A stretch of DNA of 64,000 nucleotides from Rhodobacteraceae bacterium HLUCCA08 (GCA_001314655.1 LJSF01000016.1:62001-126000), one strand, 5' to 3'. Shown: positions 35,510 to 44,854, counted from the stretch's first letter. Notes: generated from the sequence alone by a model not told the origin. Numbers and translations are program-made.

Positions 35510-35953
35510 GTGACCATCGCCAGACCGATCCTCGCCGCCAGCCTGGCGGTCACCCTTGCCGCCTGCGGCGGTTCCGGCAGCCTGGGCAGCCTCGGCTTCG
35601 GCGGCCGCGATGCTCCGGCGGCGACCCAGCAACCCGCCCGCACCCAGGGCGCCGAAAGCGTCGCCGTGAACCGCTATCTCTGGGCCGCCTCGCTGGATGT
35701 TCTGAACTTTCTGCCGATCGAAAGCGTCGATCCCTTCACCGGTGTCATCGTCTATGGCTACGGCACCCCGCCCGGCACGGCCCGCGCCTATCGCGCCACG
35801 GTCTATATCACCGATCCGGCGCTGGATGCGCGCTCGCTCAACGTCGCGATCCAGTCGCGCTCGGGCCCCGTGGCCGACGAAACAATCCGCGCCGTCGAAG
35901 ACGCGATCCTGTCCCGCGCGCGCCAGTTGCGCATCGCCGACGGCGCGCTGTAG
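35510..35953 (+). CDS. DUF3576 domain lipoprotein
   Basis: A 147-residue protein starting at GTG, with a lipoprotein signal (LAACGG, cysteine at about residue 19), a short Gly/Ser/Ala linker, and the DUF3576 domain: VNRYLWAASLDVLNFLP (about 52-68), SVDPFTGVIVYGYG, then RAYRATVYITDPALDARSL. No function is known. In this bacterial family it is regularly found just upstream of leuS-lptE-holA, and one neighbour (LptE) acts in LPS assembly, which hints at an envelope role but proves nothing. 71 bp with a hairpin separate it from leuS. Confidence 0.87.
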   Translation: MTIARPILAASLAVTLAACGGSGSLGSLGFGGRDAPAATQQPARTQGAESVAVNRYLWAASLDVLNFLPIESVDPFTGVIVYGYGTPPGTARAYRATVYITDPALDARSLNVAIQSRSGPVADETIRAVEDAILSRARQLRIADGAL

Positions 35954-35980
35954 ACCCGCGCCCGCCTTCGCGCTAACACC

Positions 35981-36005
35981 ACGCCGGGCCCTTCTCGCCC
36001 GGCGT
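35981..36005 (+). other. Hairpin in the leuS leader
   Basis: ACGCCGGGC (35981-35989), a 7-nt loop and GCCCGGCGT (35997-36005): a perfect 9-bp stem 19 bp before the leuS ATG. Only a weak TTCGCATTT follows. It may be a partial terminator that lowers read-through from the DUF3576 gene, or a translation-affecting leader structure. Confidence 0.5.
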
Positions 36006-36024
36006 TCGCATTTCAAGGAAGACC

Positions 36025-38745
36025 ATGTCCCGCTACGACCCCGCCTCGATCGAGCCGAAATGGCAAGCCGCCTGGGACCAGGCCGAAACCTTCAAGGCCA
36101 CGCGCGAGGGCGACAAGCCGAAATACTACGTGCTCGAGATGTTCCCCTATCCCTCGGGCCGGATCCATATCGGCCATGTGCGCAATTACACGATGGGCGA
36201 CGTGATCGCGCGCTACAAGCTGGCCACCGGGCACAACGTTCTTCACCCGATGGGCTTCGACGCCTTCGGCATGCCGGCGGAAAACGCGGCGATGGCCAGC
36301 GGCGGGCACCCCAAGGACTGGACCTATTCCAACATCGACACGATGGTCAGCCAGATGAAGCCGCTGGGCTTCGGCCTGGACTGGAGCCGGATGTTCGCCA
36401 CTTGCGATCCGGAGTATTACGGCCAGCAGCAGGCGCTGTTCATCGACTTTCTCGAAAAGGGCCTGGTCTACCGCAAGAATGCGGTGGTGAACTGGGATCC
36501 GGTCGACATGACCGTGCTGGCCAATGAACAGGTGATCGACGGCCGCGGCTGGCGCAGCGGCGCCGAGGTCGAGCGGCGCGAACTGACCCAATGGTTCTTC
36601 AAGATCAGCGATTTTTCCCAAGACTTGCTGGAGGCGCTGGACGGGCTCGATGACTGGCCCGCCAAGGTCAAGCTGATGCAGGCCAACTGGATCGGCCGCT
36701 CGCGCGGGCTGCAATTCGCCTTTTCCCTGGTCGACGGCGCGCATGGTTTCGACCGGGTCGAGGTCTATACCACCCGGCCCGATACCCTGATGGGGGCGTC
36801 CTTCGTCGGCATCTCGCCCGACCATCCCCTGGCCAGGGAACTGGAGCGCGAGCGTGACGATATCGCCGCCTTCTGCAGGCAGGCCCGCCAGGGCGGCACC
36901 ACCGAAGAGGCGCTGGAAAAGGCCGAAAAGCTGGGCTTCGACACCGGGCTGCGGGTGCGGCACCCGTTCGATACCGCCTGGGAACTGCCGGTCTACATCG
37001 CCAATTTCATCCTGATGGATTACGGCACCGGCGCGATCTTCGGCTGCCCGGCCCATGACCAGCGCGATTTCGACTTCGCCACCAAATACGGTCTGCCGAT
37101 CATCCCGACCTTCCTGCCGGCCGAGGACAGCGCGCCCGACCTGGACGAGGCCTTCGTGCCCGCCAGGACCGACAGGGTCCACTGGGTCCGCGCCTTCGAC
37201 TGGCCTCAGGACGCGACCGGCGACCAGGCGGTCGAGGCCGCCATCGCGTTCTGCGAAGCCAACGGCGTCGGCCAGGGCGTGACCAGGTTCCGCCTGCGCG
37301 ACTGGGGCCTGAGCCGCCAGCGCTACTGGGGCTGCCCGATCCCGGTGGTGCATTGCGACACCTGCGGCGTGGTGCCCGAGAAAAAGGAAAATCTGCCTGT
37401 CACCCTGCCCGAGGATGTCAGCTTCGACACCCCCGGCAACCCGCTGGACCGCCACCCGACCTGGCGCGACTGCGCCTGTCCCGCCTGCGGTGCGCCCGCC
37501 CGGCGCGAAACCGACACGATGGACACCTTTGTCGATTCGTCGTGGTATTTCGCCCGCTTCACCGCGCCGAGCGCGACCACGCCCACCGACAGGACCGAGG
37601 CCGACTACTGGATGAATGTCGACCAGTATATCGGCGGGATCGAGCACGCGATCCTGCACCTGCTCTATTCGCGGTTCTTCGCCCGCGCGATGCATCTCTG
37701 CGGCCACCTGCCGGAGAAGTCCAAGGAACCCTTCAACGCGCTGTTCACGCAAGGGATGGTGACGCATGAAATGTACTTGGGAAGTGTTTTGGTAGAAGCA
37801 CCGAAAACGGTCTTCGACGAAGACCTTGGTCAAGAAATCCAATCGATCGGTGGTTCCCGAGCCAAGTATTACTATCCAGAAGAAGTCTGCAGATTTGAAG
37901 TAGATGGCAAGCCAGCAGCGCTTCTACGCAAATTTGTAGAGGGTCGTGGCGTCGACACAAGCGATACGGCCAGTCTCAGAGATCTTTGGCGGAGAGATTG
38001 GGATTTGACCGAGGTGGGTGAGGAAGACCCCAAACTTCAGGTTTTTCCCTCCGCCAAGATGTCCAAGTCCAAGAACAACGTCGTCGATCCGGTGAACATC
38101 ATCGCCACCTACGGCGCCGACACCGCGCGCTGGTTCGTCCTGTCCGACAGCCCGCCCGAACGCGACGTCGAATGGACCGCCGCCGGGGCCGAAGCCGCCC
38201 ATCGCCACCTGGCCCGGGTCTGGCGCCTGGCCGCCGACATCGCCGGCAGCGAAGACGCCGCGAACGCGGCGGATGAGCCGCTTCTGCGCGACATGCACAA
38301 ATGCATCGACGAGGTCACGAAGGGCATCGAAAGCTTCGGCTTCAACGCCGCCATCGCCAAACTTTACGGCTTCACCGCGACCGTGCAGAAATCCGCCGCC
38401 GGCAGCGCGGCCAAACGCGCGGCGATGCGGACGCTGGCCCAGCTCATGTCCCCGATGACGCCGCACCTGGCCGAAGATATCTGGGCCATGCTGGGCGGCA
38501 CGGGCCTGATCGCCAACGCCCCCTGGCCGGTCGCGGACGCGGCGATGCTCGTCTCCGATACCGTCACCCTGCCGATCCAGGTCAACGGCAAGCGGAAATC
38601 GGAAATTACCGTGCCCAGGGACATGCCCAAGGACGAGGTCGAAAAGCTGGTCCTGCAGGACCGCCATGTCGTCCGGCTGCTCGATGGCGGGCAGCCGAAA
38701 AAGCTGATCGTCGTGCCCGGACGGATCGTCAATGTGGTCCTCTGA
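36025..38745 (+). CDS. leuS: Leucyl-tRNA synthetase
   Basis: Charges tRNA-Leu. A 906-residue class Ia synthetase: HIGH-type motif [13 protein letters not shown] (about 41-53), the CP1 editing domain (roughly 225-420), KMSKS at 678-682, and anticodon-binding and C-terminal domains. AAGGA lies before the ATG. Unusual: residues about 579-675, directly before KMSKS where the leucine-specific domain sits, are encoded by markedly AT-richer DNA with foreign codon choice. The segment from GMV to KMSKS is about 100 residues, against about 52 in E. coli. The frame is intact and the enzyme should be functional, being essential. Its 3' end overlaps lptE by 14 bp. Confidence 0.95.
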   Translation: MSRYDPASIEPKWQAAWDQAETFKATREGDKPKYYVLEMFPYPSGRIHIGHVRNYTMGDVIARYKLATGHNVLHPMGFDAFGMPAENAAMASGGHPKDWTYSNIDTMVSQMKPLGFGLDWSRMFATCDPEYYGQQQALFIDFLEKGLVYRKNAVVNWDPVDMTVLANEQVIDGRGWRSGAEVERRELTQWFFKISDFSQDLLEALDGLDDWPAKVKLMQANWIGRSRGLQFAFSLVDGAHGFDRVEVYTTRPDTLMGASFVGISPDHPLARELERERDDIAAFCRQARQGGTTEEALEKAEKLGFDTGLRVRHPFDTAWELPVYIANFILMDYGTGAIFGCPAHDQRDFDFATKYGLPIIPTFLPAEDSAPDLDEAFVPARTDRVHWVRAFDWPQDATGDQAVEAAIAFCEANGVGQGVTRFRLRDWGLSRQRYWGCPIPVVHCDTCGVVPEKKENLPVTLPEDVSFDTPGNPLDRHPTWRDCACPACGAPARRETDTMDTFVDSSWYFARFTAPSATTPTDRTEADYWMNVDQYIGGIEHAILHLLYSRFFARAMHLCGHLPEKSKEPFNALFTQGMVTHEMYLGSVLVEAPKTVFDEDLGQEIQSIGGSRAKYYYPEEVCRFEVDGKPAALLRKFVEGRGVDTSDTASLRDLWRRDWDLTEVGEEDPKLQVFPSAKMSKSKNNVVDPVNIIATYGADTARWFVLSDSPPERDVEWTAAGAEAAHRHLARVWRLAADIAGSEDAANAADEPLLRDMHKCIDEVTKGIESFGFNAAIAKLYGFTATVQKSAAGSAAKRAAMRTLAQLMSPMTPHLAEDIWAMLGGTGLIANAPWPVADAAMLVSDTVTLPIQVNGKRKSEITVPRDMPKDEVEKLVLQDRHVVRLLDGGQPKKLIVVPGRIVNVVL
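37760..38050 (+). other. Low-GC block inside leuS (leucine-specific domain region)
   Basis: By hand count bases 37741-38040 are about 50% GC (149 of 300), while the line 38161-38220 just downstream is about 78%. Codons rare elsewhere in the window (TTG, GTA, GTT, CTA, AGA) cluster here. The change is abrupt on both sides. It codes for the stretch between TQGMVTHE and FPSAKMSKS. Confidence 0.85.
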
Positions 38746-39214
38746 CCGCAGAACCCTGCTGGCCGGTTTGGCCGCCCTGCCCCTGGCCGCCTGCGGCTTT
38801 ACCCCGGTCTATGCGCCGGACGGGCCCGGCACCGCGATGCGCGGCCGGGTCGCCTATCGCGCGCCCGACACGCCCGAAGGCTTCCGCCTGCGCGCCCAGC
38901 TGGAAAACCGCCTGGGCCGGGTCGAACAGGGCGATTACCTGCTGACCGTCCGGCTCGATATCACCGAGGACGCCCTGGCGATTTCCTCGGCGCAGGATGT
39001 GAACCGCTACAACGTTCTCGGGCGCGCCGACTGGACCCTGACCCGGCCCGGCGGCGACACCCCCGTCGCCCGCGGCAGTGTCGACACCTTCACCGCCTAT
39101 TCCGCCTCCGGCACCACCGTGGCGACCCGCCAGGCGCAGGGCGCCGCCCGCGACCGGCTGGCCATCGCCCTGGCCGACCTGATCGTCACCGAGCTGATCC
39201 TCGCCGCGCCATGA
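38732..39214 (+). CDS. lptE: LPS-assembly lipoprotein LptE
   Basis: The outer-membrane lipoprotein that plugs LptD and delivers LPS to the cell surface. It has 160 residues, with a lipoprotein signal whose lipobox ends LAAC (about residue 21) followed by GFTPVY, the classic LptE start. The mixed alpha/beta domain has [14 protein letters not shown] and a C-terminal amphipathic helix ([20 protein letters not shown]). It starts inside the last codons of leuS and overlaps the holA start by 4 bp, so the three are coupled. Sequence divergence in LptE is high; the call rests on signal, size and the conserved leuS-lptE-holA order. Confidence 0.88.
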   Translation: MWSSDRRTLLAGLAALPLAACGFTPVYAPDGPGTAMRGRVAYRAPDTPEGFRLRAQLENRLGRVEQGDYLLTVRLDITEDALAISSAQDVNRYNVLGRADWTLTRPGGDTPVARGSVDTFTAYSASGTTVATRQAQGAARDRLAIALADLIVTELILAAP

Positions 39215-40233
39215 AGCTCAGCGCCCGCGACGCCGCCGCCTATTTCCGCAAGCCCGATCCGAAGGCCACCGGCCTGCTGATCTACGGCGCCGATGCGATG
39301 CGGGTGGCGACCCGGCGGCAAGAGGTCATCGCCGCCCTGGTCGGCCCAGGCGGCGAAGAGGAAATGCGGCTGGAGCGGATGAACGGCGCCGAACTGCGCA
39401 AGGACCCCGCCCGCCTGTCCGACGCGATCAAGGCCCAGGGCTTTTTTCCCGGCCCCCGCGTCGCCTTCGTCGAGGATGCCACGGACGGGCTGGCCAAGGT
39501 CATGGAAGTCGCGCTGGGCGATTGGGCCCCGGGTGATGCCCAGGTCATCGTCACCGCCGGGCAGCTCAATGCCCGCTCTGCCCTGCGCAAATTGTTCGAA
39601 ACCCACAAGACCGCCTACGCAGTCGGGATCTATGACGACCCGCCCGGCCGGGACGAGGTCGAACGGATGCTGTCGGATGCCGGTCTGCGCGACATCCCCC
39701 GCGACGCGATGGAGGCGATCCTGGCCCTGTCGCGCGGCCTCGACCCCGGGGATTTCCGCCAGACGATCGACAAGATCGGCCTGTTCAAGCAAGGCGACCC
39801 CGCCCCGCTGTCGGTCGCGGATATCGAGGCCTGCGCGCCGCTGTCGGTCGAGGCCGACCTGGACGACGCCCTGCATATCGTGGCCGAGGGGCGGTCGGGC
39901 GAAATCGGCCCGGTGCTGCACCGGCTCGAGGCGCAGGGGATCGGCCCCGTCAGCCTGTGCATGGGCGCGATGCGGCATTTCCGGGCGCTGCATGCCGCCG
40001 CTTCGGATCCCGGCGGGCCGGGCGCGGGCATCGCCCGGGCGAAACCCCCGATCTTCGGCCCGCGCCGCGACCGGATGGTGCGCCAGGCCGGGGAATGGGG
40101 GCTTTTCAGGCTGGAAAAGGCACTCGACCTGCTGATCGACACCGATCTGCAATTGCGCTCGTCCAGCCACGCGCCCCAGGTCGCGCTGCTGGAACGCGCC
40201 TTCATCCGCCTGGCGATGATGGTGAAACGCTAG
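39211..40233 (+). CDS. holA: DNA polymerase III subunit delta
   Basis: The wrench subunit of the clamp loader, opening the beta sliding clamp. It has 340 residues: an N-terminal AAA+-like region (LLIYGADAMRVATRRQEVI at about 22-40), a central region with DPPGRDEVERML, and the C-terminal collar domain (KPPIFGPRRDRMV at about 278-290). The start overlaps the lptE stop as ATGA. Its stop shares a CTAG tetranucleotide with the stop of the converging sugar-transferase gene. Confidence 0.92.
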   Translation: MKLSARDAAAYFRKPDPKATGLLIYGADAMRVATRRQEVIAALVGPGGEEEMRLERMNGAELRKDPARLSDAIKAQGFFPGPRVAFVEDATDGLAKVMEVALGDWAPGDAQVIVTAGQLNARSALRKLFETHKTAYAVGIYDDPPGRDEVERMLSDAGLRDIPRDAMEAILALSRGLDPGDFRQTIDKIGLFKQGDPAPLSVADIEACAPLSVEADLDDALHIVAEGRSGEIGPVLHRLEAQGIGPVSLCMGAMRHFRALHAAASDPGGPGAGIARAKPPIFGPRRDRMVRQAGEWGLFRLEKALDLLIDTDLQLRSSSHAPQVALLERAFIRLAMMVKR

Positions 40234-40838
40234 CGCCGCAACACCCGCGCGGCGGTGCGCGCCAGCAACACCAGGTCGTAACAGGCCGACCGGTTCGCCT
40301 GATGGATCAGGTCCAGCCGGGCCTTGCGCGGAATGCAGCGGCGGCGATAGGCGGCATCGGTGTCCTCGGCCGTGGCGCAGTCGGCCAGGATCCGCTCTTC
40401 GGCGCCGTGATAGACCAGCGTCGCCAGGCCGGTGATCCCGGGCCGCGATTGCAGGACCTGACGATACAGATCCGGATAATCGGCGACATAGACCGGCAGC
40501 GGCGGGCGCGGCCCGACCAGCCGGATATCGCCCCGCAACACGTTCCAGGCCTGTGGCAGTTCATCCAGCCGGGTCTTGCGCAGAACCCGCCCGACCGCCG
40601 TGATCCGGTCTGCCTTGTCGCCGCCCGACACGCCCGCATCGCCCGGATCGGGCCGCATGGTGCGGAATTTCCACAAGGTGAACGGCTCGGCCACGCCGCG
40701 CATCCGGGTCTGGCCGAACAGGATCGGCCGCCCCTGCCCGACCAGCAGCACCAGCGCCACGATGGCGACAAGCGGCAGCAGCACCGGCGCCAGCACCACC
40801 AGCACCGCCAGGTCGAAGACCCGTTCCGACACCTTCAC
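40230..40838 (-). CDS. Bacterial sugar transferase (undecaprenyl-phosphate glycosyl-1-phosphate transferase type)
   Basis: An initiating glycosyltransferase that would load the first sugar-1-phosphate on undecaprenyl phosphate for an exopolysaccharide. It has 202 residues, the minimal monotopic (PglC/WcaJ-core) form: an N-terminal membrane-dipping helix (FDLAVLVVLAPVLLPLVAIVALVLL at about 8-32 is the hydrophobic stretch), GRPILFGQTRMRG, WKFRTMR (about 57-63), TRLDELPQAWNVLRGDIRLVGPRPPLP (about 88-114, active Asp-Glu and the PRP motif). Its start overlaps the stop of the epimerase gene as ATGA. No other glycosyltransferases, flippase or polymerase are next to it. Confidence 0.9.
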   Translation of the reverse strand: MKVSERVFDLAVLVVLAPVLLPLVAIVALVLLVGQGRPILFGQTRMRGVAEPFTLWKFRTMRPDPGDAGVSGGDKADRITAVGRVLRKTRLDELPQAWNVLRGDIRLVGPRPPLPVYVADYPDLYRQVLQSRPGITGLATLVYHGAEERILADCATAEDTDAAYRRRCIPRKARLDLIHQANRSACYDLVLLARTAARVLRR

Positions 40839-41671
40839 CGGGCCCTCGCGAAACGCGGATCATGGGCGCAAAGGTCATCGACGATGTCGGCCGCCGTGGC
40901 GCCGCGCCCCGGCTCCAGCCCCAGCGCGGCCAGGCGGTCGGTGTCCAGCGCGACCTCGACCGGCAGATCGGCGGGTGCCGGCACCTCGGTCAAGGGCCAG
41001 CCGATCTCGGTCACAAGCTCGGCCATGGCGACCGTCGGCGACAGTGACAGGTTCAGAACCGCCGGCAACGGCACGCCCTGCGCGGCCATCCGGCACAGCG
41101 TGAACAGCATCCCGGCCAGCCGCGCCGGCCCGATATACGAACGGCGCAGCGGCCCCCCGGCCGGCCGATCCAGCTGCACGGCACGTGGCCCGGGCCCCAG
41201 CAACGCATCCGCCCCGGCGATATTGCCGATCCGCAACAGGGTGACACCCCGCCCCAAGGTCTCTTGCAGCACGGCCTGCTCCATCCCGGCCTTGGCGCGC
41301 CCGTAGTCGCTGACCGGCGCCAGCGCCGCGACCTCGGCAAAGGGTCCGTGGCCGTAGACCGCGCTGGACGAGGCGATCAGCACATGCCGCGCGCCCCAGG
41401 CATGTCCGGCCTTCAGCCCGGCCAGGGCCAGGTCGGTATTCTGCGCCAATGGCTCGGCCCGGCCCCCGGCCAGGCACAGGATCACGTCGGCGCGGAGATC
41501 GCCCGGGATCGGCTCGGCCAGCATGTCCCAGTGCAGGGACGGGTCGGGCAAGGCCGCCGCCCCGCGCCCATGCCACAGCGGCGCGACGCCGTCGGGGCAG
41601 GACGCGCGGCGCAGGATCGTTCCGATCTGGCCGGTCGCCCCCAGAACCGCCACGCGCGCGCGCCCTGTCAT
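40835..41671 (-). CDS. NAD-dependent epimerase/dehydratase family protein
   Basis: A 278-residue extended short-chain dehydrogenase. The nucleotide-binding motif is VLGATGQIGT (about 8-17). SSSAVYGHGP (about 100-109) holds the catalytic serine, and YGRAK (about 122-126) the Tyr-xxx-Lys pair. It probably modifies a nucleotide sugar for the polysaccharide locus, since its stop is fused to the sugar-transferase start (4-bp overlap). AGGAGAG lies before the ATG at 41671. It is shorter than typical UDP-sugar epimerases (310-340), so the precise reaction is left open. Confidence 0.82.
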   Translation of the reverse strand: MTGRARVAVLGATGQIGTILRRASCPDGVAPLWHGRGAAALPDPSLHWDMLAEPIPGDLRADVILCLAGGRAEPLAQNTDLALAGLKAGHAWGARHVLIASSSAVYGHGPFAEVAALAPVSDYGRAKAGMEQAVLQETLGRGVTLLRIGNIAGADALLGPGPRAVQLDRPAGGPLRRSYIGPARLAGMLFTLCRMAAQGVPLPAVLNLSLSPTVAMAELVTEIGWPLTEVPAPADLPVEVALDTDRLAALGLEPGRGATAADIVDDLCAHDPRFARAR

Positions 41672-41824
41672 CGCAATGCTCTCCTGACCCTGACTGGCGC
41701 GACTGTCCCAAGCGCCCGCCAGCTTGTAAAGCAGACCCGCGCACAGCATCGCGGGCGGGGTTTTTCCCGCTTACCAAGCACGGGGCCATCCGCTAGGGTC
41801 CGCGCCGATCGAACGGGGGAACGG

Positions 41825-42937
41825 ATGAGACCCTATCCGCGGCGCGCGATGATTCTCATGGCGGCAAGCTCGGTTGCCGCCTGCGCCGCCGTGCCGCGCG
41901 GCGCGCCGGTTCTGGACGAGGTGCTGGATGTCGAAACCGGCGACGACGCCGCCCCCGCCACCTTTGCGGTCGAACGCGTCACCGGTGCCAGTGTCGATCG
42001 CTACAACGGCTGGCCCCATCGCCACAGCCTGATCGGAGACGGCTGGCCCCAGATGCGCGGCAACAGTTCGGATCAGGCGATCCGCGCCGGCGATACCCTG
42101 ATCGTGACCATCTGGGACGCCGACGATAACTCGCTCTTCGGCAGTCCCGGCACGCGCGCCACGGTGATCGAGGGGCTGCGCGTCACCGACGCAGGCGCGG
42201 TGTTTCTGCCCTATGTCGATGATGTCCGGGTCGCCGGGATGACCGCCGATGAGGCCCGGGCAGAGCTTCAGGAGGCGCTACAGGACATCGCCCCCTCGGC
42301 CCAGGTCCAGCTGGTGCAGCTCGCCGGGCGCGGCAACGCGATCGACATCCTCGGCGCCGTGGGCGCTGCCGGCCGCTACGAACTGGACGGCGATACCTCC
42401 GTTCTCGGTGCGCTGGCCCTGGGCGGCGGCGCCGCACCCGACCTGCGAAACGCCCATGTCCGGCTGTTGCGCGGCGACCGGGCCTATCTGGTCGCGCTGG
42501 ACCGGCTATATTCTGGTGCGGCCGTGGATACGCTGGTGCGCGGCGGCGACAGGCTGCTGGTGGTCGACAGCGACGATCAGTTCATCGCGCTGGGCGCGCT
42601 GGGCCAGGAACAGATCGTGCCGCTGCCGGCCAATCATGTCTCGGCCCTGGAGGCCCTGGCCCTGGCCGGCGGCGTGCAGGACAGCCGCGGCGATATCGCC
42701 GGTATCCTGGTGCTGCGCGACTACCGGGCCGCCGATCCGGGTGCCGGCGGCCCGCCGATGACCCGGGTGATCTTCGTGATCGACCTGACCAGCGCCGACG
42801 GGCTGTTCAGTGCCGAAAGGTTCCTGATCAATCCCGGCGACGTGCTTTTGGCCACCGAAAGCAAGGTCACCCGCGCCGAAAGCATCCTGTCCCTGGCCCG
42901 CAGCGCCTTCGGTCTGGGCAATGCCGTCACCAATTGA
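41825..42937 (+). CDS. Polysaccharide biosynthesis/export (Wza/OPX) family lipoprotein
   Basis: A 370-residue outer-membrane polysaccharide export protein. A lipoprotein signal ends VAAC (cysteine at about residue 20). Then comes the Poly_export domain (IRAGDTLIVTIWD at about 86-98, ALQDIAPSAQVQLVQ), followed by SLBB-type repeats (GAVGAAGRYEL and LGALGQEQIVPLP) and a C-terminal segment. It is divergent from the epimerase-sugar transferase pair across about 150 bp. These three genes form a small exopolysaccharide locus that lacks chain-length regulator, flippase and polymerase, which must be encoded elsewhere if it is functional. Confidence 0.88.
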   Translation: MRPYPRRAMILMAASSVAACAAVPRGAPVLDEVLDVETGDDAAPATFAVERVTGASVDRYNGWPHRHSLIGDGWPQMRGNSSDQAIRAGDTLIVTIWDADDNSLFGSPGTRATVIEGLRVTDAGAVFLPYVDDVRVAGMTADEARAELQEALQDIAPSAQVQLVQLAGRGNAIDILGAVGAAGRYELDGDTSVLGALALGGGAAPDLRNAHVRLLRGDRAYLVALDRLYSGAAVDTLVRGGDRLLVVDSDDQFIALGALGQEQIVPLPANHVSALEALALAGGVQDSRGDIAGILVLRDYRAADPGAGGPPMTRVIFVIDLTSADGLFSAERFLINPGDVLLATESKVTRAESILSLARSAFGLGNAVTN

Positions 42938-42940
42938 GCG

Positions 42941-44170
42941 TCAGCGGCGCGCGCCGGCGAGCCCTTTCAGGACCGCGACGATCGCCGTGACCGCCGCGCC
43001 CATATCCGCGGGATCCGCATGTTCGGCCGGGGTGTGGCTGAGCCCGTCGCGGCAGCGCACGAACAGCATCGCCACCGGGCACAGATCGGCCATGGCCGAG
43101 GCGTCATGCGTCGCCCCCGAGGCCAGCCGCAGCCCCGCCCCGCCCTGGTCCCGGATCGCCGTTTCCAGCCGGTCCGACAGGGCCGCGTCGCAGGGTTGCG
43201 CCGGTTGGGCATAGCTGCGGCGGATGTCGATACCCAGGCCCGACCTGTCGGCCAGCGCGGCGGCGAAGCGATGCAATGCGGCACCGCCGCCGTCGCGCAC
43301 CGCATCGTCGGCCGAACGGAACTCTGCCGTCAGCCGCACCTCGCGCGGCACGGCGTTCACCGCGTTCGGCGCGACCTCCAGGTAGCCCACGGTGCCCAGC
43401 AGCCCGTCCGTGCTCTGGGCCAGCCGGTGGACCTCGGCCACCAGGGCCGCGGCCCCGACCAACGCATCGCGCCGCCCCTCCATCGGCAGGGTGCCGGCAT
43501 GACCGGTCTGTCCGGTCACGGTGATCGGATGCCGCTCGATCCCGCAGATCGCGGTCACGACCCCCAGCGCCTGCCCGGCCCGTTCCAGCACCGGACCCTG
43601 TTCGATATGGGTTTCCAGGTAGCCGATGATCCCGGCCGGCGGCCGCGCCAGGCCCGGGATCGCATCCGGGTGCAGCCCGAACCCTTCCATCGCCGCGCGC
43701 AGGGTGACGCCATCGGCATCCTGCATGTCCAGAACGCCCATGTCGACGGTCCCGGCCAAGGCCCGCGGCCCCAGCAGCGCTGTGGGAAAGCGCACGCCCT
43801 CTTCATCGGCAAAGGCCAGGATTTCGACCGTAAAGGGCAACCGGACACCCTCGGCGCGCAGCCGCTCAAGCGCCAGGAGCGGCAGGACCACGCCCATGAT
43901 CCCGTCATAGGCGCCGCCTTCGCGGACCGAATCCTGGTGCGAGCCCATCAGGAATGTCGGCGCCCCCTCCGGCCCGTCCAGCCGGCCGATCAGGGTGCCG
44001 GCATCGTCCAGCCGCACCTGCAGCCCGGCACCCTCCATCCAGCCCCGCAGCAGGTCCAGCGCAGCGCGGTGATGTTCGGTGAAGGGCAGTCGGGTCACGC
44101 CGGGGCCGGGGGCGGACAATCCGGCCAGCTGCGCCAGCCGATCCGCGGCACGGGCGCCGGGATCAGTCAA
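42941..44170 (-). CDS. M20-family Zn-dependent amidohydrolase (allantoate amidohydrolase/N-carbamoyl-amino-acid hydrolase type)
   Basis: A 409-residue di-metal hydrolase that would split the ureido or amide bond of N-carbamoyl-amino acids, allantoate or a similar compound. Metal ligands are visible: His in MGSHQDSV (about 76), Asp in GGAYDGIMG (about 87), Glu-Glu in FADEEGVRFP (about 123-124), His in ETHIEQGPVLE (about 188), and His in GLSHTPAEH (about 380). The gene starts at TTG in an 8-bp overlap (TTGACTGA) with the DUF1028 stop, so the pair is coupled. It stands across a divergent promoter from an oligopeptide-type ABC transporter, which probably imports its substrate or a precursor. Confidence 0.87.
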   Translation of the reverse strand: MTDPGARAADRLAQLAGLSAPGPGVTRLPFTEHHRAALDLLRGWMEGAGLQVRLDDAGTLIGRLDGPEGAPTFLMGSHQDSVREGGAYDGIMGVVLPLLALERLRAEGVRLPFTVEILAFADEEGVRFPTALLGPRALAGTVDMGVLDMQDADGVTLRAAMEGFGLHPDAIPGLARPPAGIIGYLETHIEQGPVLERAGQALGVVTAICGIERHPITVTGQTGHAGTLPMEGRRDALVGAAALVAEVHRLAQSTDGLLGTVGYLEVAPNAVNAVPREVRLTAEFRSADDAVRDGGGAALHRFAAALADRSGLGIDIRRSYAQPAQPCDAALSDRLETAIRDQGGAGLRLASGATHDASAMADLCPVAMLFVRCRDGLSHTPAEHADPADMGAAVTAIVAVLKGLAGARR

Positions 44171-44828
44171 GGACGCGCTCGGGGTTGGCCCGGGTCGGCA
44201 CCTGGCGCGCCCAATCGGCGTAATCGCCGCTGGTCGCGCGCCGGTAGAGGCCGTCCAGCGCGCCGATCGGGTCGGTCTCGTGGTGATCGATCCGCAAGGT
44301 CAGGGGCGCGCTTTCGGGGTGCAGCACCAGCAGCGCCGCCGACAGCAGACCGCGCGAATCGCTGCCCGCCGCCTCGCCGGCGCGCAGGGCGGAGATCAGG
44401 CGGGCGCCGAACGCCCCGCCGGTCGACAGGAAACCGTCGCGCACCGCATCCAGCACCGCCGCGTCCGCCAACAGGTTGCCGGCGACGACGCCGGTATCGA
44501 ACCGCAAACCTCCGGCATGGGGCGTGTTCCGATCCCCGGTAAAGACGCCGGACCCGCCATCGGGTGCCAGCGCCGAAAGCTGCCTGTAGGCGCGCCCGGA
44601 ATCCGCGCCGACGACAGCGGCCACCGCGGCCTCGGCATCCATCCCCACCGCCATTCGGGCCAGCACGTCCTCGCCCCAGAATACCGAGGGCGCGGCGCCC
44701 TGGCTGGCCGACAGTCCCGCGTCCAGCGCCCCGCGCAGAACCCAGCCGCCCACGCACAGGCTGCCGGTCGCCGCGGCCCCGCCGATGGCACCGGTGTCAG
44801 GGTCGCGCGCAAGAATGGAAAAGGTCAT
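44163..44828 (-). CDS. DUF1028 domain protein (Ntn-hydrolase-like)
   Basis: A 221-residue DUF1028 protein. The fold is that of Ntn hydrolases, but no reaction is established for the family. Visible hallmarks are MTFSILARDPDTGAIGGAAATGSLCVGG at the start (ATGSLCVGG is the core), ASQGAAPS, DRNTPHAGGLRF and AVVAGN-like VVAGNLLAD. GGAGGG lies before the ATG at 44828, so the longer in-frame start at 44891, which lies beyond the promoter -10, is not used. First gene of the leftward arm of the divergent module; co-occurrence with M20 amidohydrolases and peptide-type ABC transporters is recurrent in this family. Confidence 0.87.
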   Translation of the reverse strand: MTFSILARDPDTGAIGGAAATGSLCVGGWVLRGALDAGLSASQGAAPSVFWGEDVLARMAVGMDAEAAVAAVVGADSGRAYRQLSALAPDGGSGVFTGDRNTPHAGGLRFDTGVVAGNLLADAAVLDAVRDGFLSTGGAFGARLISALRAGEAAGSDSRGLLSAALLVLHPESAPLTLRIDHHETDPIGALDGLYRRATSGDYADWARQVPTRANPERVLD

Positions 44829-44854
44829 CGGCCCTCCGGGATCGTATCTTGCGT

